DNA of 64,000 nucleotides from a virus, in the IMG/VR virus record IMGVR_UViG_3300034061_000981, positions 43,620 through 107,619 of that record; one strand, written 5' to 3'. Made by a program: the position numbers and the translations under genes. Positions 1-9,517 of this stretch are shown one piece after another (positions within the stretch are counted from its first letter, which is position 1; each line of letters opens with the position of its first letter). A model generated the notes under the pieces. That model was not told the origin of the DNA. It did no database searches and was given only the letters and a program-made list of their open reading frames with translations.

Positions 1-453
1 AAAACAGTAATGCCAAACTATTTCTTAGAATGGACTCCGTTGTTTGATGAGATGAGTGTTAATGCAGGTCCATGGCAATATAAAGATTCTGCGAAAGAAG
101 CATGGTTGCGTGAACACACTACTGAGATTCAACAAACTAAGCGTAAGCCTATGAAAAGAACAACACTTACTGTTAGTTACAATAAATACGATGATAACAG
201 TACAGAAGTATGTAATAGTAATGAAGTTATTGTTGCAGGTAACAATTTCTTCAGTGGCTGGAATTGTAACGTAGGTGATGCTATCTTTATCAATCCAGTA
301 GGAGAAATGAGTTTAGCAAGTTGCGGTATGGGTGGTTATGTAGGTCACATATTGACTGATATTAACCGTGTAGGACCAAAACAAATTGTTTGTGAAAAAG
401 AACACTGCCATTGCGGTACTGATATTATTATACCAAAGTTTTTAGAAGAATAA
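1..453 (+). CDS. Radical SAM family protein, C-terminal part only (5' end outside window)
   Basis: The frame is open to the first base, so the start lies upstream and only about 150 C-terminal residues are visible. They carry a cysteine-rich tail: GWNC, then ASCGMGG, then VCEKEHCHCG. The same order (GWKC, GRCGVGG, TCTKRICVCGG) ends the complete radical SAM protein on the minus strand at 41027-42007, which has the CxxxCxxC cluster motif, so the two are homologues. The cysteines look like an auxiliary iron-sulfur site of SPASM/twitch type; that is inference. The substrate is unknown. The next gene starts one base after the stop, as in an operon. Confidence 0.6.
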   Translation, partial: KTVMPNYFLEWTPLFDEMSVNAGPWQYKDSAKEAWLREHTTEIQQTKRKPMKRTTLTVSYNKYDDNSTEVCNSNEVIVAGNNFFSGWNCNVGDAIFINPVGEMSLASCGMGGYVGHILTDINRVGPKQIVCEKEHCHCGTDIIIPKFLEE

Positions 454-454
454 A

Positions 455-1774
455 ATGAGTGATAAAAAAATTAATTTAGTATATAATTGGCTTGGTCCTA
501 AAGGTCCTATTCCAAACACAGAGGTACCTAATGTATTACATTTAGCTGCCGTAGGAGAATCAACTACTACTAATAGCCCAAACTTTTGGTGTGACAGTAT
601 ATGGCATTTAATGTTTTGCAACAAACCAGGATATGGTATTAGTAGTGCTGTATTCTTAGGTCTAGATGATGTGTTCATTTATCCTTTTTCTATTACATGG
701 AGAATAAATTTTACTTCTTATTTTCATAAAGGTGGAGGGATTTTAGAGTACTCACATACCAATGGTCAACTTAAACATTTAGTTGCAACTGGCAAAGGGT
801 TTATTTTAATTGAAGATGCCGCAGAAGCTCACATTGAACCATCTCAAATACAAGCAATGCATACATATTTTAATGAGAGTCATATTCCCATGAATAAGAT
901 AATATATGTTACTGGCTGTATGAATGCACAAGCATTGTATGATGAGTGGTGTCTAATAAATGGAATTAATCATCCTAGGGATAAAATGAATATATTATCA
1001 TATCCCACTTCACAAAATAGTTTAGCAACATATTTTAACGTATGGAACCCTCAAGTTCCTGAATATGATACTGAACGTGTTCCTGAAAAATTATTTTTAT
1101 CCTGGAATCGTAGATTTAGACCACATAGAACTGCAATGGCATTTGGTTTAGATAAACTAGGATTAGTAGATAGATCATACTTAAGTATAGGATTAGTAGA
1201 CCCGGAAAATTCTGCAATGCACATAACACATACGTTGCAGGATCATTTACTTTATCAACTGGACATACAACCCGAAGATAAAATTCGTTTTGTAAACAAA
1301 TTACCATTAGTATTAGATGGTGAAAACGATGTTAATCAAATGTGTCAGGATTTCAATGATGCTACTAGACCCTTTTATCAGAATAGTTTAGTGAGTCTTG
1401 TATCCGAAACAAATTTTTTGGAAAACGAAGTATCATTAACTGAAAAATCATTTAAACCTTTTAAAGAAAAACACCCATTTATTACTGTAGGGGTCAACGG
1501 TACATTACAAGCATTAAGAGATATGGGATTTATAACGTTTGGAGCCTTTTGGGATGAAAGTTATGATAACATAATTAGCCCAATAGAGAGAATGGCAGCA
1601 ATTCTAAATGTATGTAAAGACATTGCTACTTGGGATAGTGAAAAAATTAAAGATTTTAGACGCAGAGTTAAACCTATCTTAGACCACAATTATGAAATAT
1701 TAAAAATAGAATATTCATATGTACTTGCGGCTAAGATAAAAGATAGAATATTTGAAATAATAAATAACAAATGA
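455..1774 (+). CDS. Glycosyltransferase-like protein, paralog family member 1 (class I)
   Basis: First of eight paralogs in the island. The 439-residue protein has a variable N-terminal half, a central WNRRFRPHR block (about residues 217-225), then VSETNF (316-321), LTEKSFKPF (328-336), HPFI, and GFITFGAFWDESYD. The E...TEK..kP....PF pattern resembles the donor-binding region of GT10/GT47-type (fucosyltransferase/exostosin-like) enzymes, so sugar transfer is the likely role. Substrate and acceptor cannot be read. The stop overlaps the next start (ATGA), implying translational coupling with the GDP-mannose epimerase gene. I see no promoter directly upstream. Confidence 0.6.
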   Translation: MSDKKINLVYNWLGPKGPIPNTEVPNVLHLAAVGESTTTNSPNFWCDSIWHLMFCNKPGYGISSAVFLGLDDVFIYPFSITWRINFTSYFHKGGGILEYSHTNGQLKHLVATGKGFILIEDAAEAHIEPSQIQAMHTYFNESHIPMNKIIYVTGCMNAQALYDEWCLINGINHPRDKMNILSYPTSQNSLATYFNVWNPQVPEYDTERVPEKLFLSWNRRFRPHRTAMAFGLDKLGLVDRSYLSIGLVDPENSAMHITHTLQDHLLYQLDIQPEDKIRFVNKLPLVLDGENDVNQMCQDFNDATRPFYQNSLVSLVSETNFLENEVSLTEKSFKPFKEKHPFITVGVNGTLQALRDMGFITFGAFWDESYDNIISPIERMAAILNVCKDIATWDSEKIKDFRRRVKPILDHNYEILKIEYSYVLAAKIKDRIFEIINNK

Positions 1775-2748
1775 AAAAAATATTAGTATGCGGTGCAGGA
1801 GGATTCATTGGATCACACCTGGTAGAAAAATTGAAAGAACAAGGTCATTATGTAATAGGTTCTGACCTTCATTATCCGTTATACAATGAAACTCCAGCAG
1901 ATGAGTTTTATATTATGGACTTGCGTGAACAAGAGAATGTTCGTAGATTAATCACTAGTGACATTGATGAGATATACCAACTAGCGGCTGATATGGGAGG
2001 CGCCGGCTATATCTTTACAGGTGAGCATGATGCTGACATTATGCATAACAGTTGTCAAATCAATTTGAACATATTAGATTCAATGGTTAAATCCAAGGTT
2101 AAAAAAGTTTTCTATAGTTCAAGCGCATGTATGTATCCAAGTCATAATCAGGAAGATCCTGATAATCCTTTATTAGCAGAAGATAGCGCATATCCTGCAA
2201 ACCCTGACAGCGAGTATGGTTGGGAGAAACTGTTCTCAGAACGTTTATATATGACATATGGGCGTAACTATAACTTGGACGTTCGTATCGCACGTTTTCA
2301 CAACATCTTTGGCCCAAGAGGTTCTTGGGATAATGGTAAAGAAAAAGCACCAGCGGCATTGTGCCGCAAAGTAGCACTATGCAAAGATGGTGGTGTTATT
2401 GACGTATGGGGCCCGGGCAATCAAACACGTTCATTCTTGTTTATTGATGAATGTGTTGAAGGTATGCAACGTATTATGACTAGTGAGTATACTAAGCCAG
2501 TCAATCTAGGTAGCACTAGAATGATTAGTATCAATAACTTAGTTTTACTGATTGCAAAATTAAATGGAAAAAATGTTAATATTCGTAACATTGATGGGCC
2601 ACGCGGTGTTATGGGTCGTAATAGTGACAACAGATTAATTAAAGAAACAATTAATTGGGCACCAGATGAAGATTTAGAATCAGGCTTAATTAAAACATAT
2701 AACTGGATTGATGAACAAATTAGTAGAGGCATCAAAGACAACAAATGA
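1771..2748 (+). CDS. GDP-mannose 3,5-epimerase (GME-like)
   Basis: An extended short-chain dehydrogenase/reductase that should interconvert GDP-D-mannose with GDP-L-galactose and GDP-L-gulose. It has the NAD-binding GAGGFIGSH near the N-terminus and the GME signature AADMGGAGYI (72-81). C120 lies in SSSACMYP, Y149/K153 in YGWEK, and K192 in GKEKAPAALCRK. The spacing C-29-Y-4-K-39-K matches the catalytic residues C145, Y174, K178 and K217 of plant GME. Later blocks GRNSDN and WAPD also fit. At 325 residues it is a little shorter than plant GME. Overlapping ATGA junctions on both sides tie it to two glycosyltransferase-like genes, so it probably supplies their sugar donor. Confidence 0.85.
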   Translation: MKKILVCGAGGFIGSHLVEKLKEQGHYVIGSDLHYPLYNETPADEFYIMDLREQENVRRLITSDIDEIYQLAADMGGAGYIFTGEHDADIMHNSCQINLNILDSMVKSKVKKVFYSSSACMYPSHNQEDPDNPLLAEDSAYPANPDSEYGWEKLFSERLYMTYGRNYNLDVRIARFHNIFGPRGSWDNGKEKAPAALCRKVALCKDGGVIDVWGPGNQTRSFLFIDECVEGMQRIMTSEYTKPVNLGSTRMISINNLVLLIAKLNGKNVNIRNIDGPRGVMGRNSDNRLIKETINWAPDEDLESGLIKTYNWIDEQISRGIKDNK

Positions 2749-3770
2749 TTACATGTTATTTTGTAAATCACGTATCTTTACGAGGTAGAGAACATATAGT
2801 TGTTAATGAAATAGAAAATATAAATCCTGATATAATTATAGGATTGTGTTTAGAAGAATTTGATTACCACTATATTTTTGAAAAATTCTTCAAGGTAATT
2901 CAACCATATTTAATACGTACAAACAAAATAATGAAACTTATTGCACCGTACGTTGATTCTAAACCTGTACCTAATAATATAATAGTTGAAAAGTCATATG
3001 GATATTATCATTGGTCATGTGGTTCAATAGAGAATTGCATAGAAAATAAAATAGAGTTCAACTTTACTGATACTACTAAACTGTTTACAAATTATAATAA
3101 CAATAACAAATATCAACGTGCTATGTTGGTAGATGAGTTTGTAAAAAATGATTTATTGAAAGACGGGATTGTAACATTAAATAAACCCGAAATGAGACTA
3201 GCCGACGGCCGCCCATATATTTATAAATATCACGATGGTTCAAAAATAGTTGATGAGACAGATTTTGTGTTAAATGCAAAGTATGAATACAATGCTGGAA
3301 TGTTTCCAAAAAGTTATTTTAATGGATTTATAGATATAGTTTCAGAATCTACATATGATGCTGGTGAGTTTTTTATTACTGAAAAAACAGCTAAACCAAT
3401 TGGTGCCCTTAAACCTTTTTTAGTTTTTGGTCCACCACTAGTGCACCAACATTTATATAATAATTATGGCATTGAATATTATAATGAATTGTTTGACTAT
3501 TCATTTGATATAGAAGAAGATATTGAAAAACGTATTGATGGAATAGTTCAAAATTTATTAAGGTTAAGACAACTTTCAAATGCTGAACTTATATCTATGT
3601 ATAAATCTATTAACGATAAATTAATATGTAATAGAAAAAACTATTTACAAATTAAAACAGATCGAGTTTATATACCCGAATCTTTAAAATTTTTAGAACA
3701 GTATGACAATGGTGTTAAATGCTACGGTGATACTAAAGCGAGTATATTACATATGATAGGAATAAAATGA
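2745..3770 (+). CDS. Glycosyltransferase-like protein, paralog 2 (class II)
   Basis: 341 residues of the second subclass of the island family. Recognisable blocks are KYQRAMLVDEF (about 122-132), IVSESTYDAGEFFITEKTAKPI (198-219), KPFLVFGPP, and YYNELFDYSFDIEED followed by QNLLRLRQLS. The TEK..kP motif is shared with GT10/GT47-type transferases; class II members replace DESYD with an FDYSFD segment. Role and substrate are inferred from this motif and from the sugar-enzyme neighbours. It overlaps the upstream epimerase by 4 bp and the downstream SGNH gene by 4 bp. Confidence 0.55.
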   Translation: MITCYFVNHVSLRGREHIVVNEIENINPDIIIGLCLEEFDYHYIFEKFFKVIQPYLIRTNKIMKLIAPYVDSKPVPNNIIVEKSYGYYHWSCGSIENCIENKIEFNFTDTTKLFTNYNNNNKYQRAMLVDEFVKNDLLKDGIVTLNKPEMRLADGRPYIYKYHDGSKIVDETDFVLNAKYEYNAGMFPKSYFNGFIDIVSESTYDAGEFFITEKTAKPIGALKPFLVFGPPLVHQHLYNNYGIEYYNELFDYSFDIEEDIEKRIDGIVQNLLRLRQLSNAELISMYKSINDKLICNRKNYLQIKTDRVYIPESLKFLEQYDNGVKCYGDTKASILHMIGIK

Positions 3771-4651
3771 CAAAAAAATATATTATTGGTTTAGGATGTA
3801 GCTGGACACAAGGTGAAGGTGGTTATCCTGAAGAAATATGGAAACAATATAACGGCAGCCCTCAACGTGCATTAAGATGTAAAGATGATTACGCTATACG
3901 ACACTATGAACATGAAAATAGTTGGGTTAACGTATTATGTCGTGACCACTTCCCTGAATATGAACCTGTTAATCTAGGTGTCAAAGGTATAGGTAATCGT
4001 GCGGCGGTAGGACAATTACATTTTTGTGATAAAGTAGACTTTAACAATAGTACTGGTATTATTGTATTAATGTTAAGTGGTTTTGAAAGATTAGATTTGT
4101 TCCAGCAATATCCACATACTAGTGACGGGCAGAATGATTTTTATTCTAAGAATGAATTTCGTCATTATAAATGGAGAACAGCATGGCCAATTCCAAATCA
4201 TAGTACAGGCGATACATCATACTGGGATGTGTATGCTAGAGAATTATGGAGTGAACAGTTTGTCTCCGCACATCAAATGTGTAATTTATTAGAACTACAA
4301 ACGTTTGCAAAAGCATATGGGTATAAAGTTGTTGTGGCTAATGGATTTAATCAACGGCAAGAGGGTATTAAACAATACCTACGTGATAATGCAGGTTATT
4401 TAGTTGATAAATTTGATTGGTCAACGTATATACATGATACTACTCCATATTCCGCTTTTGTACAAAAGCTAGTAGAACTTGATGGACTAATTCAACCTGA
4501 GCATTGGGGTGGATTCCATCAATATTATAGTCAGCGTGATTGGCCTGCTAAATACTTGACAAACTGTGACGGAGCACATCCTACAGTAGATGGTTATAAA
4601 GCAATAGGAAGTGAACTTGCACGGTTTATCAAATTACGCGGATATGTCTAA
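3767..4651 (+). CDS. SGNH/GDSL-type hydrolase-like protein 1
   Basis: 294 residues. It starts MTKKYIIGLGCSWTQGEGG, with the block I serine at S12, followed by NLGVKGIGNRAA (block II/III-like Gly and Asn) and a C-terminal CDGAHPTVDGY in which D268 and H271 complete a DxxH catalytic pair. This is the SGNH hydrolase layout used by carbohydrate O-acetylesterases and some O-acetyltransferases. Its place among sugar enzymes suggests adding or removing acetyl groups on a glycan. No signal peptide is seen, so it acts in the cytoplasm. Two more divergent members lie at 7701 and 19292. Confidence 0.65.
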   Translation: MTKKYIIGLGCSWTQGEGGYPEEIWKQYNGSPQRALRCKDDYAIRHYEHENSWVNVLCRDHFPEYEPVNLGVKGIGNRAAVGQLHFCDKVDFNNSTGIIVLMLSGFERLDLFQQYPHTSDGQNDFYSKNEFRHYKWRTAWPIPNHSTGDTSYWDVYARELWSEQFVSAHQMCNLLELQTFAKAYGYKVVVANGFNQRQEGIKQYLRDNAGYLVDKFDWSTYIHDTTPYSAFVQKLVELDGLIQPEHWGGFHQYYSQRDWPAKYLTNCDGAHPTVDGYKAIGSELARFIKLRGYV

Positions 4652-6581
4652 ACGAAAAATTAGTTTTGTAAACCCAAACTTTTCACAAGGACCCAGAGAG
4701 TTTAACGCATATTACTTGCCTTATACTCCTGCCGTTCTTTGGGCATACAGCCAGCAATTCCCTAAAATATCAAACAATTATGAGCTAGGTGATTTCATTT
4801 GGCGCAGAGATTTAATTGAAGAAGCAGTTGAATTATTGAAAGATAATGACGTTGTTGGCTTTAGTACATATGTTTGGAACCGTAGCTATAATGCAGTGCT
4901 TGGTCGTGAATTAAAAAAGGCCAACCCAAACATATTCATTATTGCTGGTGGACCTGAATACCCCATAGAGAAACCAGACTTTTTTGTAAAGTACCCCTTC
5001 ATTGATATATGTGTGAAACTTGAAGGTGAAATTTCAATGAAAAAAATACTCATTGAAAGATTAAAAGATAAACCAGACTATACAACTATTCCAGGACTGT
5101 TAATTAATGACAACGGCAACACAATTGATACGGGTGATAGTAAACGCATTGAAGATTTAGATAGTATTCCTAGTCCATATCTATTGGGTATATTTGATAA
5201 ATTGATGAAGAAGCATCCCGAAGTACGTTGGAATGTAACACTAGAAACAAATCGTGGTTGTCCCTATGCTTGTACATTCTGTGACTGGGGTAGTTTAACA
5301 TACAACAAAGTTAAGAAATTTGGACTAGAACGTGTTTACCATGAACTAGAATGGATTGGTAAAAATGGTTGCGACTTTGTAAGTATTACCGATGCAAACT
5401 TTGGTATCTTTGCTGAACGTGATAGTTTAATTGCTGACAAACTAATTGAAGTGCAAAAGAAGTGGGGTAACCCACGTGCTTATACAATTGCATGGGCAAA
5501 GAATCAAAAACAAGAAGTTGTTGATATTGTACATAAGTTGATTTACGAAGGTGGAAGCAAGATGGGTCTTAATTTATCTGTACAGTCAATGGATGACGAT
5601 GTATTAGATATCATTAAGCGCAAGAACCTTGAAATGAATAAGATTGAAGAAGTATTTAAACTGTGTGAGGAATATAATATTCCACTATACACAGAACTAA
5701 TTCTAGGATTGCCCGGCGAAACTATGAGAAGTTGGAAAGAAAACTTTTATAAACTATATAAGAGTGGCAACCATACTGGCATTACTGTATATCAAGCACA
5801 ATTACTTGAGAACGCAGAGATGAATTTAACTCAGCGTAAGATGTATAAACTAGAGGGCAAGATTGTTTATGACTATCTAGTTGGTACATACAATGAACAT
5901 GAATTAAAAGAGGGTATTGAAGTAATTGTTAGTACCCGTGACTTACCACGTGAACAAATGATTGAAGCACAAGTGTTTAGTTGGTTTATGAATACTTTTC
6001 ATATTAATGGCATAACCAATTATATCTCACGTGTGTTGTATAAAAAACACAATATTGAATACAGTGACTTCTATGATAAACTATGGAAGTATGTTGCAGA
6101 AGATGAATGGTTAGCAAGCGAAGTTAAACGTATTGAAGATCATTACGAGAAGTGGACTACTGACGGGTTAATCAATCATACTCCAATTGAGGGTATGGAG
6201 ATTCATGGCTGGAATCTAATTCACAGTACAGTAATTAATTTGCACAGCGCAAGCAAACATAATCATATCTTTAATGTAATTGAAAAGTTCCTACGTAGTG
6301 AGTATGATATTGAAGAAAGTCTATTACAAGACTTAATGACATTCCAGCGTACATTCTTAATTGACTATAACGAGATTCAGAACTATACAAAAACTATTAC
6401 GTTTAAGCATGACATTCCTGGCTATGTGCAGAATACACATGATTTAAATACTGAATCTACATATGAGTTTGAATTCCCGGAAGATCATAACATGTCATTA
6501 CAACGTTTCTGCGAACAGATTTTCTTTGCACGTAGAAGAAACTTTGGTAAAGCGTGGATAACTAAAAATGGCACTAATTAA
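4644..6581 (+). CDS. B12-binding-domain radical SAM protein 1
   Basis: 645 residues from the ATG that overlaps the upstream stop by 8 bp; an in-frame GTG 33 bases earlier is possible but lies deep in the previous gene. The N-terminal ~180 residues look like a cobalamin-binding Rossmann region (DVVGFSTYVWNRSYN, IIAGGPEYP). RGCPYACTFCDW then carries the CxxxCxxC cluster (C206, C210, C213), followed by radical SAM barrel blocks (VSITDANFGIF, ELILGLPGET). A ~250-residue C-terminal extension is unassigned. Such enzymes do radical methylations or rearrangements, but the substrate is unknown. A second copy type is at 13696. Confidence 0.75.
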   Translation: MSKRKISFVNPNFSQGPREFNAYYLPYTPAVLWAYSQQFPKISNNYELGDFIWRRDLIEEAVELLKDNDVVGFSTYVWNRSYNAVLGRELKKANPNIFIIAGGPEYPIEKPDFFVKYPFIDICVKLEGEISMKKILIERLKDKPDYTTIPGLLINDNGNTIDTGDSKRIEDLDSIPSPYLLGIFDKLMKKHPEVRWNVTLETNRGCPYACTFCDWGSLTYNKVKKFGLERVYHELEWIGKNGCDFVSITDANFGIFAERDSLIADKLIEVQKKWGNPRAYTIAWAKNQKQEVVDIVHKLIYEGGSKMGLNLSVQSMDDDVLDIIKRKNLEMNKIEEVFKLCEEYNIPLYTELILGLPGETMRSWKENFYKLYKSGNHTGITVYQAQLLENAEMNLTQRKMYKLEGKIVYDYLVGTYNEHELKEGIEVIVSTRDLPREQMIEAQVFSWFMNTFHINGITNYISRVLYKKHNIEYSDFYDKLWKYVAEDEWLASEVKRIEDHYEKWTTDGLINHTPIEGMEIHGWNLIHSTVINLHSASKHNHIFNVIEKFLRSEYDIEESLLQDLMTFQRTFLIDYNEIQNYTKTITFKHDIPGYVQNTHDLNTESTYEFEFPEDHNMSLQRFCEQIFFARRRNFGKAWITKNGTN

Positions 6582-7704
6582 TAAAGACAATACATGGTTT
6601 CTTGGAGTTAACGAATATCATCATCGTCCTATATCATATACAAGAGATATACATAACTTTGAAGATACTGATTATTGGTACGCTGAATTCTTTGGTCCTG
6701 AGTCGATTAATTATTTATTAAACCCCGATGTATTGTCAATAGACGCATTAACTAGAATACAAAATAAAACGTGTGTATTAATGTTGAATAATGCACATGA
6801 AGCGTTTCACACAGTGGTAAAATCAATATATGATATTGCTGTAATACAATTGAGTATTCCCCCGGAACAAATTATATTGATAAGTGAATCAGCCATCATT
6901 GACAAAGAAGTAGAAAAAATAGCAAACGAATATAATTTAGGAAAAATTAAAACTGAATGGATGCGAATGTTTGAACGTGCTGTTTCAACGATAAACCATA
7001 AACCGTTAGAAACATTAAAATATAAACATTACGATAAGAAGTTCGTTAATTTTAATAGACGTTGGAGATTGCATCGTCCTGCATTGGTTGCGTTATTAGA
7101 AATAAAAAGTTTATTAGATAAGGGTTATGTTAGCCTTGCAAAGACAGAAGAATATAATGACACATGGGATGTATTCTTTGAACATATGTCTTGGACGTTA
7201 AGACATAATCCTAATTTTGTTGATACTTTTGTTCGTAATAAAGAAAAAATTAGTAATATTCCAGCAATGATATTGGACCAAACTGATATGACAATCAACC
7301 ATGCACACAAACTAACAGACTCAACCGACATATATTATGAAAATACATACTTTAGCGTAGTATCCGAAACTAATTTTTTTAAAGCAATTGCTGAAGGGAT
7401 ATTTGTTAGTGAAAAGATTTTTAGACCAATACTAAAAAAACATCCATTTATTTTAGTGTCCAGACCACATACGCTAAGTATAATGAGAAATATTGGATAT
7501 AAAACATTTGATTCTATTATCAATGAGGATTACGACAAAGAAGAAGATGATTGTAAACGTATGTTAATGATAGTAGATGAAATAGATAGGTTATGTCATT
7601 TAAATGATGATCAATTACGTGTGTTTTTACATAAGGCAAAAATGATCACGGAGTATAATTATATGATACTTTTTAGTAAAAGGGAGTTTTTAACAAAATT
7701 ATGA
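6568..7704 (+). CDS. Glycosyltransferase-like protein, paralog 3 (class I)
   Basis: 378 residues. Core blocks are KFVNFNRRWRLHRPAL (about 152-167), SVVSETNFF, FVSEKIFRPILKKHPFILV and IGYKTFDSIINEDYDKEED. These match paralog 1 (455-1774) closely in order and spacing. The S/TEK..rP motif suggests a GT10/GT47-like sugar transferase. The N-terminal ~150 residues are divergent and may set acceptor choice. The start overlaps the end of the radical SAM gene by 14 bp and the stop overlaps the next ATG, so it is part of the same translational unit. Confidence 0.55.
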   Translation: MALINKDNTWFLGVNEYHHRPISYTRDIHNFEDTDYWYAEFFGPESINYLLNPDVLSIDALTRIQNKTCVLMLNNAHEAFHTVVKSIYDIAVIQLSIPPEQIILISESAIIDKEVEKIANEYNLGKIKTEWMRMFERAVSTINHKPLETLKYKHYDKKFVNFNRRWRLHRPALVALLEIKSLLDKGYVSLAKTEEYNDTWDVFFEHMSWTLRHNPNFVDTFVRNKEKISNIPAMILDQTDMTINHAHKLTDSTDIYYENTYFSVVSETNFFKAIAEGIFVSEKIFRPILKKHPFILVSRPHTLSIMRNIGYKTFDSIINEDYDKEEDDCKRMLMIVDEIDRLCHLNDDQLRVFLHKAKMITEYNYMILFSKREFLTKL

Positions 7705-8522
7705 TTACAGATTTAACAAAATACAAAAGAATATTTGCGTTTGGATGTAGTTTTACGTCCTACATTTACCCTACATGGGCTGACATTATATATAAATCAA
7801 TGTCACCTGATGTTGAATTTTATAACTTTGGCAAATCAGGTGGCGGTAATGTCTTTATTGCAAATAGAATTACAGAAGCAAATAGAAAGTATAAATTTAC
7901 AGAAACTGATTTAGTGGTAGTATTATGGTCTACCCATGCTAGAATTGATTTTTTTAAAACAGACAGTGGTTGGAAAACCCCCGGTAATATATATACTCAA
8001 GGAATGTTGAGTGAACATTCAGTTCGTGAGTTAGAAGATTTAAATTGGTTTTTGCTTAGAGATTTATCTATGATTGATTTAACTACATCATATTTAAATA
8101 ATCTACCATGTGGTTCAATCAAATTAATGTCAGTTCCATTTAATTATGAAAGCAGATATAAAAATAAAGTTTTGTTGAATAAGTATCTTACAACTTCTAT
8201 AATAGAAACATACAGTGAACTACTTAAAGAATATCCTAACCCATCATTGTATGAATTTATGAATTATAAATGGTCATCATCTATAAAATATAAACATCAT
8301 CATCATCCGGAACAAGATGTTTTTATTGATTATCATCCCACTCCGGTTGATTACGCAAACTATTTAATTAAGTGTAATGTACCAATAACACAAGAGGCAA
8401 TTAATTACGCACATGAATCATTGGATAAAATGTTAGTTGAGGGAATAACACATCCTGACATAGTTACTATGTTCCCTGATTGTGACGAAAGAGTTAGTAA
8501 TGCATTTAAACAACTATGGTAA
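7701..8522 (+). CDS. SGNH-hydrolase-like protein 2
   Basis: 273 residues starting with a short lead and then RIFAFGCSFTSY, where S17 sits in the block I position. FYNFGKSGGGNVFIA gives the Gly/Asn blocks, and FIDYHPTPVDYANYL near the C-terminus supplies a possible Asp-His pair. It is more divergent than the protein at 3767, so enzymatic activity is less certain. A natural HHHHP run precedes the Asp-His region. It overlaps the genes on both sides by 4-7 bp. A role in acyl-group chemistry on a glycan is inferred from context. Confidence 0.5.
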   Translation: MITDLTKYKRIFAFGCSFTSYIYPTWADIIYKSMSPDVEFYNFGKSGGGNVFIANRITEANRKYKFTETDLVVVLWSTHARIDFFKTDSGWKTPGNIYTQGMLSEHSVRELEDLNWFLLRDLSMIDLTTSYLNNLPCGSIKLMSVPFNYESRYKNKVLLNKYLTTSIIETYSELLKEYPNPSLYEFMNYKWSSSIKYKHHHHPEQDVFIDYHPTPVDYANYLIKCNVPITQEAINYAHESLDKMLVEGITHPDIVTMFPDCDERVSNAFKQLW

Positions 8523-9517
8523 AATTATGTTATAACCCAGTTGATGGCATTGAGACAGATAAAATTATAGCTGATATCAATAAGTTTAATCCTTCAAAAA
8601 TCATTATTTTTAATGAATTAGAATGGGAATTAAAACATATTAATTTCGAATTTGTTCAATTATTAAAAGACAGAAATATTGAAATAGAAATAATATATGG
8701 AAGTTTCTATGACAATTCTTATGATAAGTATTGCAACCGAATGGGATTGGATAATAGTAATCTGACATTCTGGCCTACATATTGGATAAATTGGACGGAG
8801 ATATGTTTAAAAGGCGAAATAGATTATACTAAACACACAGTTAACACTGATTTTAAATATCCATTTATCTGTTTAAACAACAAAAATCATAAGCATAGAG
8901 CCGCATTGATTGATCATTTAGCAAAGTATAATTTACTTAATAAAGGAGTAGTAACTTGGCACAAATTTGCTAATTGTATGCATGGATATGAATTTAAATA
9001 TTATGATGATAGTATTAGATTAATTGATGATGACTTTGTGACTAAATTAGATTCATTCTTAATACCTAAACAATGGCATGAATCGTTTTTGCATGTCGTG
9101 GGTGAGGCTACAATCAATACACATTTTATTACAGAGAAAACAATTATTCCCATATTAATGAAAAAGCCATTTGTTTGTATTTCTAAACAAGGATATAATC
9201 AACGATTATTAGATTTGGGTTTTGTTTTGTACGATGAAATAATTGATTATTCATATGATAATTTAGAAGATGTAGGTGATAGAGCAGATAAACTATGTGA
9301 AAGCATTAGTAAAATTCCTACAAACTATTCAAAATTGTATGAGATACTAAAACCAAAAATAGAACATAATTATAATAGATGCTTAGAGATTATCAGGGAT
9401 AAAAAATATATTCCTAAATCTGCAATCGACCGTGTCGCTAATATGAAAGATAGTGATTATATACCAATGCATACTGACCTTAGGTATGAAAGAATGTTGA
9501 AAGAATGTAATGATTAA
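8516..9517 (+). CDS. Glycosyltransferase-like protein, paralog 4 (class II)
   Basis: 333 residues. Class II features in order: an N-terminal strand-helix region (KIIIFNELEWEL), TFWPTYWINW, LNNKNHKHRAALIDHLAKYNLL, VVGEATINTHFITEKTIIPI, KPFVCIS and LYDEIIDYSYDNLED. The NxxxHKHR block and the TEK motif are the best conserved parts of the family. It is adjacent to another class II copy at 9510 with which it shares this whole layout, so the two are probably a local duplication that diverged. Catalytic role and sugar are not determinable from sequence alone. Confidence 0.55.
   Translation: MVKLCYNPVDGIETDKIIADINKFNPSKIIIFNELEWELKHINFEFVQLLKDRNIEIEIIYGSFYDNSYDKYCNRMGLDNSNLTFWPTYWINWTEICLKGEIDYTKHTVNTDFKYPFICLNNKNHKHRAALIDHLAKYNLLNKGVVTWHKFANCMHGYEFKYYDDSIRLIDDDFVTKLDSFLIPKQWHESFLHVVGEATINTHFITEKTIIPILMKKPFVCISKQGYNQRLLDLGFVLYDEIIDYSYDNLEDVGDRADKLCESISKIPTNYSKLYEILKPKIEHNYNRCLEIIRDKKYIPKSAIDRVANMKDSDYIPMHTDLRYERMLKECND

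Noticed and set aside
8297-8312. HHHH run as an engineered tag
   Set aside because: It is internal to an SGNH-like protein and encoded by CAT codons usual in this DNA; natural.
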